This document shows positions 59,460 through 64,000 of a stretch of 64,000 bases of DNA, one piece after another. The DNA is taken from the NCBI GenBank assembly GCA_958298945.1, contig OY282605.1, positions 9,757,811 through 9,821,810 on the forward strand, read 5' to 3'. The notes under the pieces were generated by a model. It did not search any database. It was not told the DNA's origin and was given only the letters and a program-made list of their open reading frames with translations. The translations under genes were made by a program, and so were the position numbers. Position 1 is the stretch's first letter; each line of letters opens with the position of its first letter. The stretch comes from Atherix ibis. Lineage: Eukaryota > Arthropoda > Insecta > Diptera > Athericidae.

Positions 59460-59690
59460 AAAAAATTTCATTCCCGCTTATAGGAGATGGGCCATCTGCC
59501 GGTTTTGTTTTTAAACTAAAGGGAATGAGCAAGCCTTTGTTTTTTGTCGAATATGGGGGAATCGAAACCCCACAAGTGATTGTAAAGAAGCCATTGTATC
59601 CGCAAAAGGTGACAATCAGGTGTGTATTTTGGTCTGTTGTGTGGGTCTTAGCGCCCTCCTGGTGAAACCAACTAAAACTCATTTCCATTC
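59460..59690 (+). pseudogene. rosa-like transposase fragment, plus strand
   Basis: GMSKPLFFVEYGGIETPQVI followed by VKKPLYPQKVTIRCVFWS (about 59524-59635) matches the NGxVNKQNxRxWGxENPQVI and xxKPLxPQKVTVWCGFWSGG block. The nucleotide sequence also aligns with 50460-50570 and 61480-61560. It ends where an oppositely oriented fragment begins. Confidence 0.75.
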
Positions 59691-59714
59691 AATTCATTTA
59701 ATTTCCACCACAAA

Positions 59715-59925
59715 AATATTCACTGTAATAACTTGTTTGGAATTATTTTTGAAGAAGAGCCGGCCCATAAACCTCACCAAACAGTAACTTTTTTTAGAAT
59801 GCAAATGAGGGTTTTCCGCGCCCCAGATACGACATTGTTATTTGTTAACGTAGCGACGTCGTTGTGAAAATGTGTTTCGTCGCTAAAGATGAATTTTGTG
59901 AAATGCCATTTTTACACAACGTACG
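59715..59925 (-). pseudogene. rosa-like transposase fragment, minus strand
   Basis: Read on the minus strand: KFIFSDETHFHN with the first catalytic Asp (about 59860-59900), then RIWGAENPHLHSKKVTVW and GLWAGSSSKI (about 59750-59835). It covers the same protein region as the plus-strand neighbour but differs in sequence, so the two come from different copies or subfamilies. Confidence 0.7.
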
Positions 59926-61399
59926 TTCTTCTAAAAAAAAGTAAAATGCATTTTTGTGTTTGATTATTTATAGCAGGTACCCCATGAACATAGGTCAGGA
60001 ATCACTGCTTTAGACCCATGATCTTGAAGGTCATTTGGCACAACAAGTTTATAAGATATAATAGTTCGATAGAAATTAGAGTTTAGTTTATAAATGCGTT
60101 TTTCTGTTCTTAATGATTCCAATATTAAAATTGTATTACTTTATAACTTGACAGCTGTAAATCATGACATGTGATTGTTTTGACAGATATTTTCAAAATT
60201 GAAAAATAGCCAACAGATTACCCACCATATACTACTAGTACTAAAATTCTCTTGTTAAAAAGTTCTCCTCTATTACATTCCCCATAAACATTCATCGGCG
60301 ATTAAAGGAAAATTAGCAACAATAAAAAAAACACTTGAAACGTTAAAATGACTTGTTAGATAGAGAAACGTCAATAAATGATTACTCTCACTTGTTCCAC
60401 TTTGGTTATTGTAATGTCGTCTTCATATATTCAGCTTACTATAATATTTATGTAGTTGAAGATAGTTAATAAAATGAATACATAGAAGGAAAAAAAGAGA
60501 AATTCATAAAGAACATAACCTCAAAGTCATGAAACATAACCTATGAAGACATAACCACAAATTAATAAGACTACTCTCGATTATTGTAATATATCAACTG
60601 ACAGAATTATAGGCTAGCATGGAATGTCTTCATCTATCTATCTCCTTTTATAACAACGCCACCACGGTCATTTTGCTAAACTCATGTAGTGTGAACGTCA
60701 AAGAGACAGATAAGATATAGCAAAGATTCCTTATAGCAAATGCACTTTTCTAAAAATAATAATGGCTTTTTTGAAAATATTATTTACCATAAATTAAGAT
60801 TTTATTTTATTTTATTTATTCATAATTGAATACCTTTTAAAATTCGAACACGTTATGCAGAACCTTTTCTGACACGTGACAGTCAAACGAGTATACACAT
60901 TCGCAATTTTAAAAATTGCGCGCCAATTTTGATCTTCCATCTTAGATTATGACAGTGTTGGCGATGTTGTGTGTATTTTGGAAGGAGTAAATTTATAATA
61001 TAAACCAGAAATTCTACATTATTTTTATAGTCTAAAAATGTATTATGTACTTGCCATTTTCACAGAGCACAAAATTACTTGTCTTTTAATATTGGACATG
61101 ATCGACAATTAAAAAGCCCCCAACAATATTCTACTGACACTTTACTTTTATGTTTGGTTTAGTGCTTTTGTTGCAGTTTTTAGTGTGCGTAAATATTTAT
61201 TTAATATTTTGATCGATTTTGGTATGCAGTTTTTCTAAGGAATAGTTAATTTCGTGTTTCGGAAAGTATAGCTCTGCCATATGTCATTCATCGTTCTATG
61301 TGTTTAGATCAAGATTTGCCATTTTAGCTACTGAAAAATGTTTAATATTGTACAAAACTTATTTCAAAATAGTAACTCTGTAGTGGAAAGTTTTTTGTT
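59926..61399. other. AT-rich stretch, no gene seen
   Basis: TTGACAGCTGTAAA at about 60148 and ATTGCGCGCCAATTTT near 60913 are short palindrome-like sites of the sort found in transposon leaders. No protein motif is seen. Confidence 0.4.
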
Positions 61400-62540
61400 G
61401 TTTTTGAACCAAATTTTCTTCAGCGATGTGGACCAGTAAGCACAATTGTAGTAGGTATTCGAGGTTCTGAAAACCCACAAATGACTGTGGAAAAGCCATT
61501 GTTTTCGTGAAATATAACTTTCTGGTGTGAATTTTACATTTCGCCGCATTTTTTTGAAGATTTCCTTTATTTGTGAGTGCTACATCCGCATGATACCCGC
61601 CTTTTTTTTAGCTTGAACTCAAATATTTTAAGCTGTAGCATATGTGGTTTCAACAAAACGGCATCAAAGGCCACACAACTTGTCAAAACTTTAGCTTTAT
61701 TGCGTGAACATTTCTCCGGACGCGTAATTTCCAGATTTCATGATGTAAGCTGGTCTGCAAGATCGTGCGATTTGACGCCGTTTTTTTAATCATTTAACCA
61801 CAATCCATAAGAGAAAATTTTCTTTAGCAATGACTTCGGTTAATTGTGAGTGCTATGGCCTCATGATAACCGCCTTTTTTTTGCTTGAACTGAAATATTT
61901 TAAGCTGCATCATATGTGGTTTCAACACAACGGCGGCAAACGCCACACAACTTGCCAAAACTTTAGCTTTATTGCGAGAACATTTCTCCGGACGCGTAAT
62001 TTGAAAATTTCGTAATGTAAGCTGGCCTCCAAGATCGTGCGATTTGACGTCGTTTTTTCTTTTTTCTATCAGTTAACCACCATCAATAACAGAACATTTT
62101 CGTTAGAGATGATTTCCGTTAATTGTGAGCGCTATGGCCTCATGATAACCACTTTTTTTAGTTTGAACTAAAATATTTTAAGCTGCAGCATATATGGTTT
62201 CAACAAAATGCAGCCAAACGCCACACAACTTGTCAAAAATTTAGCTTTATTGCGTGAAAAGTTCTGAAGACGCGTAATATCAAGATTTTTTGATGTAAAT
62301 TGGCCTCCAAGATCGTGCGATTTGATTATGTAAAATTTTTTTTTGTGGAACTACGATAAAATTTTTTTTAAATCTTAGAGCAATAAAAAACTTACCTCCA
62401 TCAAATAATGGCCGAACTATAGTCTGATATGTGCGAAAAATGCCTTACAAAATTACTACAAAATGATCGATGGTATATTCTGCGCATGGTGCCAAGAACT
62501 TATCGTTTAAATTTGAATCTGAAGTTTTATTTATTTAACT
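61400..62540 (+). pseudogene. rosa-like transposase with triplicated middle
   Basis: Order of motifs: NQIFFSD (first-Asp block, about 61407), SENPQMTVEKPLFS (about 61476-61520), ITFWCEFYIS, then three tandem copies of the segment from VNCExYGxMIT through MWFQQNG to CDLTPF. After the third copy come IAELxSDMCEKCLTKL (about 62415-62460) and a 3' tail AAGTTTTATTTATTTAACTT similar to the tail near 51010. The second catalytic Asp is Asn in all three copies (QQNG, QHNG, QQNA). The third Asp is lost in a T-run. Stops and frameshifts abound. Confidence 0.85.
61571..62330 (+). repeat. Three tandem copies of a ~275-bp transposase segment
   Basis: The landmark TTGTGAGTGCTA lies at 61571, 61844 and 62123, giving periods of 273 and 279 bp. 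TATGTGGTTTCAACA lies at 61641, 61913 and (as TATATGG) 62191. The copies differ by scattered substitutions, so the triplication is not recent. The segment boundaries fall inside the coding remnant, not at transposon ends. Confidence 0.93.
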
Positions 62541-64000
62541 TAACTTTCCGAAACACAAATTAAATAATCCTATTTAGATAGGCAATGATGATTGCTTTTA
62601 ATTTTTTTTAAATATCAAAATCAAAAATATGTGACAGAATGACAGTTAATCAAAATGGCGTCAAATTAGGGTTCAAAGCCGCCTACCTTAAATGCGCCCC
62701 TACCCTGTAGTATCGAAAATTTCCAATTACGTGTAATAGAATAAATCGTAAATAATTTTAAATAATGCGTATTTTCAAAGGAACTATATTTTTAAATTTT
62801 CGAAAATAAAGCACTCGAAAATAAAGTATGGTCCACTTAAGTTATTGGTAAGGGTTGACAGATCCTAACAAAAAATTGCACAACAAAAGGTTCTCTTTTG
62901 TAGAAAAAAGTTGAACTTTTTAGAACTAAATAAATTAAATTTAATTTAATTCAAATTGAATAAAAAAAAATAAACAAAAAAAAGTTTAACGTGTTTTGTT
63001 TTTAATATGATTTTTTTTAATCAAAGGTGTCTGAATAAAATTATATCTAAAAAATAACAGATTAGATAGAAAAATAGAAAATTTACTTAATCATTTTCTT
63101 CATTTAATCATGGGCGATTTTTTGTTGTTGATTTGTCTGCCAAAGAATGAATTACAAAAACATTATTCCAACTTTTGTGGTTCACCCTGTTTGCACTGCC
63201 ACCTTGTAAAGTGTTGGTTTTATTGATTTTAGGCTCCTGACGATTTGTTCTATGGTTTTTCTTTTATTGTCTCTATTATAAAACCAAATACAGACAGACC
63301 AATATTGTCTTATCATCTTAATTAATAATCTTAATTTTTTTTCCTTTTTCTTCTTCTTGTTCGTTTTGATTAAATATTTTCTTTATTCCTTTTTTTTTGT
63401 TAGCGTTATCCAAGGCAAAGTAATCAATGAACGTACAAAAACCTTCCAATTTGATTGTCATTTAATTTAATCGAAAAATTTTCTAAAATACAAATCAGAA
63501 TTGGTTGAAAACAAACTGCATTTGGTTGATGCATTTCAATTAAAGAGAAAACTTTCATACTCAATACAAAATCTTAACACTTAAAGCAGGTAAATACGAA
63601 AAATACCATCTGTCATCGATTAACAATTCTTCACCTGATAAAGGAAAAAAAAAATATTTTTAAACAAAATGCAAGAGCCGGCAATATTTTCTTCAATTAA
63701 TGACAATTTATTTGAAATATAATCAATTTGATCGATTATTTTATAAATCAACAAATAAACACCTGAAGCACCCTACCCAGTATGTGGGTAGTAATAATTT
63801 TCTTTCATACCATCCGGTGCATCTTTTTGTTTAAAAAAAATTTGTTCGTTTTCTTTTTCTTTCTTTTTTGATAATTTATTGCACAAAAAAACACATCGTT
63901 TTTTTTTAGTGTCTGTGTGGGAGGTATACTAAGTAAATTAACAATAAAAAAAATTCCTCATTTTCTGTTATTTAAAAGGAAAATTTGTAAAAATAAATAA
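62541..64000. other. AT-rich stretch, no gene seen
   Basis: Homopolymer-rich sequence without a recognisable motif, repeat unit or transposon end. Confidence 0.45.

Noticed and set aside
59341..59688. Minus-strand frame with FHQEGAKTHTT, resembling the FQQDGATxHT transposase motif
   Set aside because: The plus strand aligns at nucleotide level with two other rosa-like loci (50.5 and 61.5 kb) through the ENPQVIVKKPL block, so the minus-strand resemblance is coincidental.
61364..61549. Minus-strand 61-codon frame
   Set aside because: It is the antisense of the rosa-like transposase remnant that reads on the plus strand.

Overview
The window reads as AT-rich, non-coding DNA from an insect nuclear genome. 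I find no intact host protein gene, no RNA gene and no CRISPR array. Long A/T runs, decayed Tc1/mariner transposons, decayed non-LTR retrotransposons and long tandem arrays account for nearly everything recognisable. The mix (DD34D mariner, DD41D rosa-like elements, R1/Jockey/I-type retrotransposons, and minisatellites built on AAAATTTTCTATA) suits a fly, possibly a calyptrate one. That placement is inference.

Layout. 0-1 kb: a 319-bp higher-order satellite. 2.4-4.8 kb: a degenerate long-period repeat field. 7.5-15.8 kb: a graveyard of TE fragments (rosa-like, Tc1-like, mariner, R1-clade and Jockey-clade). 16.4-17.3 kb: an internally deleted mariner with both terminal inverted repeats. 19.5-20.4 kb: three copies of a ~300-bp tandem unit. 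21.9-35.3 kb: five minisatellite arrays on one short core; two lie inside copies of the same element, and the last is inverted. 38.1-39.4 kb: a second mariner family on the minus strand. 41.2-44.4 kb: a hairpin, mariner fragments, a 930-bp mariner and a Jockey-type RT fragment. 47.1-47.6 kb: a palindromic mariner made of two 5' ends. 47.9-48.8 kb: a 150-bp tandem repeat. 50.3-52.3 kb: two rosa-like elements facing each other; the right one is the most complete transposon here. 56-57.7 kb: a mariner fragment and an RNase H-bearing retrotransposon. 59.4-62.5 kb: rosa-like fragments, including a transposase segment in three tandem copies.

There is no cooperating gene set. What the window shows is TE decay and rearrangement: non-autonomous mariner derivatives sharing one deletion, repeated inverted pairing of rosa-like fragments, a shared Asp-to-Asn change at a catalytic position in four rosa-like loci, and expansion of one minisatellite core at five places. 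One short start-codon-plus-splice-donor signature near 20.69 kb could be the first coding exon of a host gene, but nothing else supports it.
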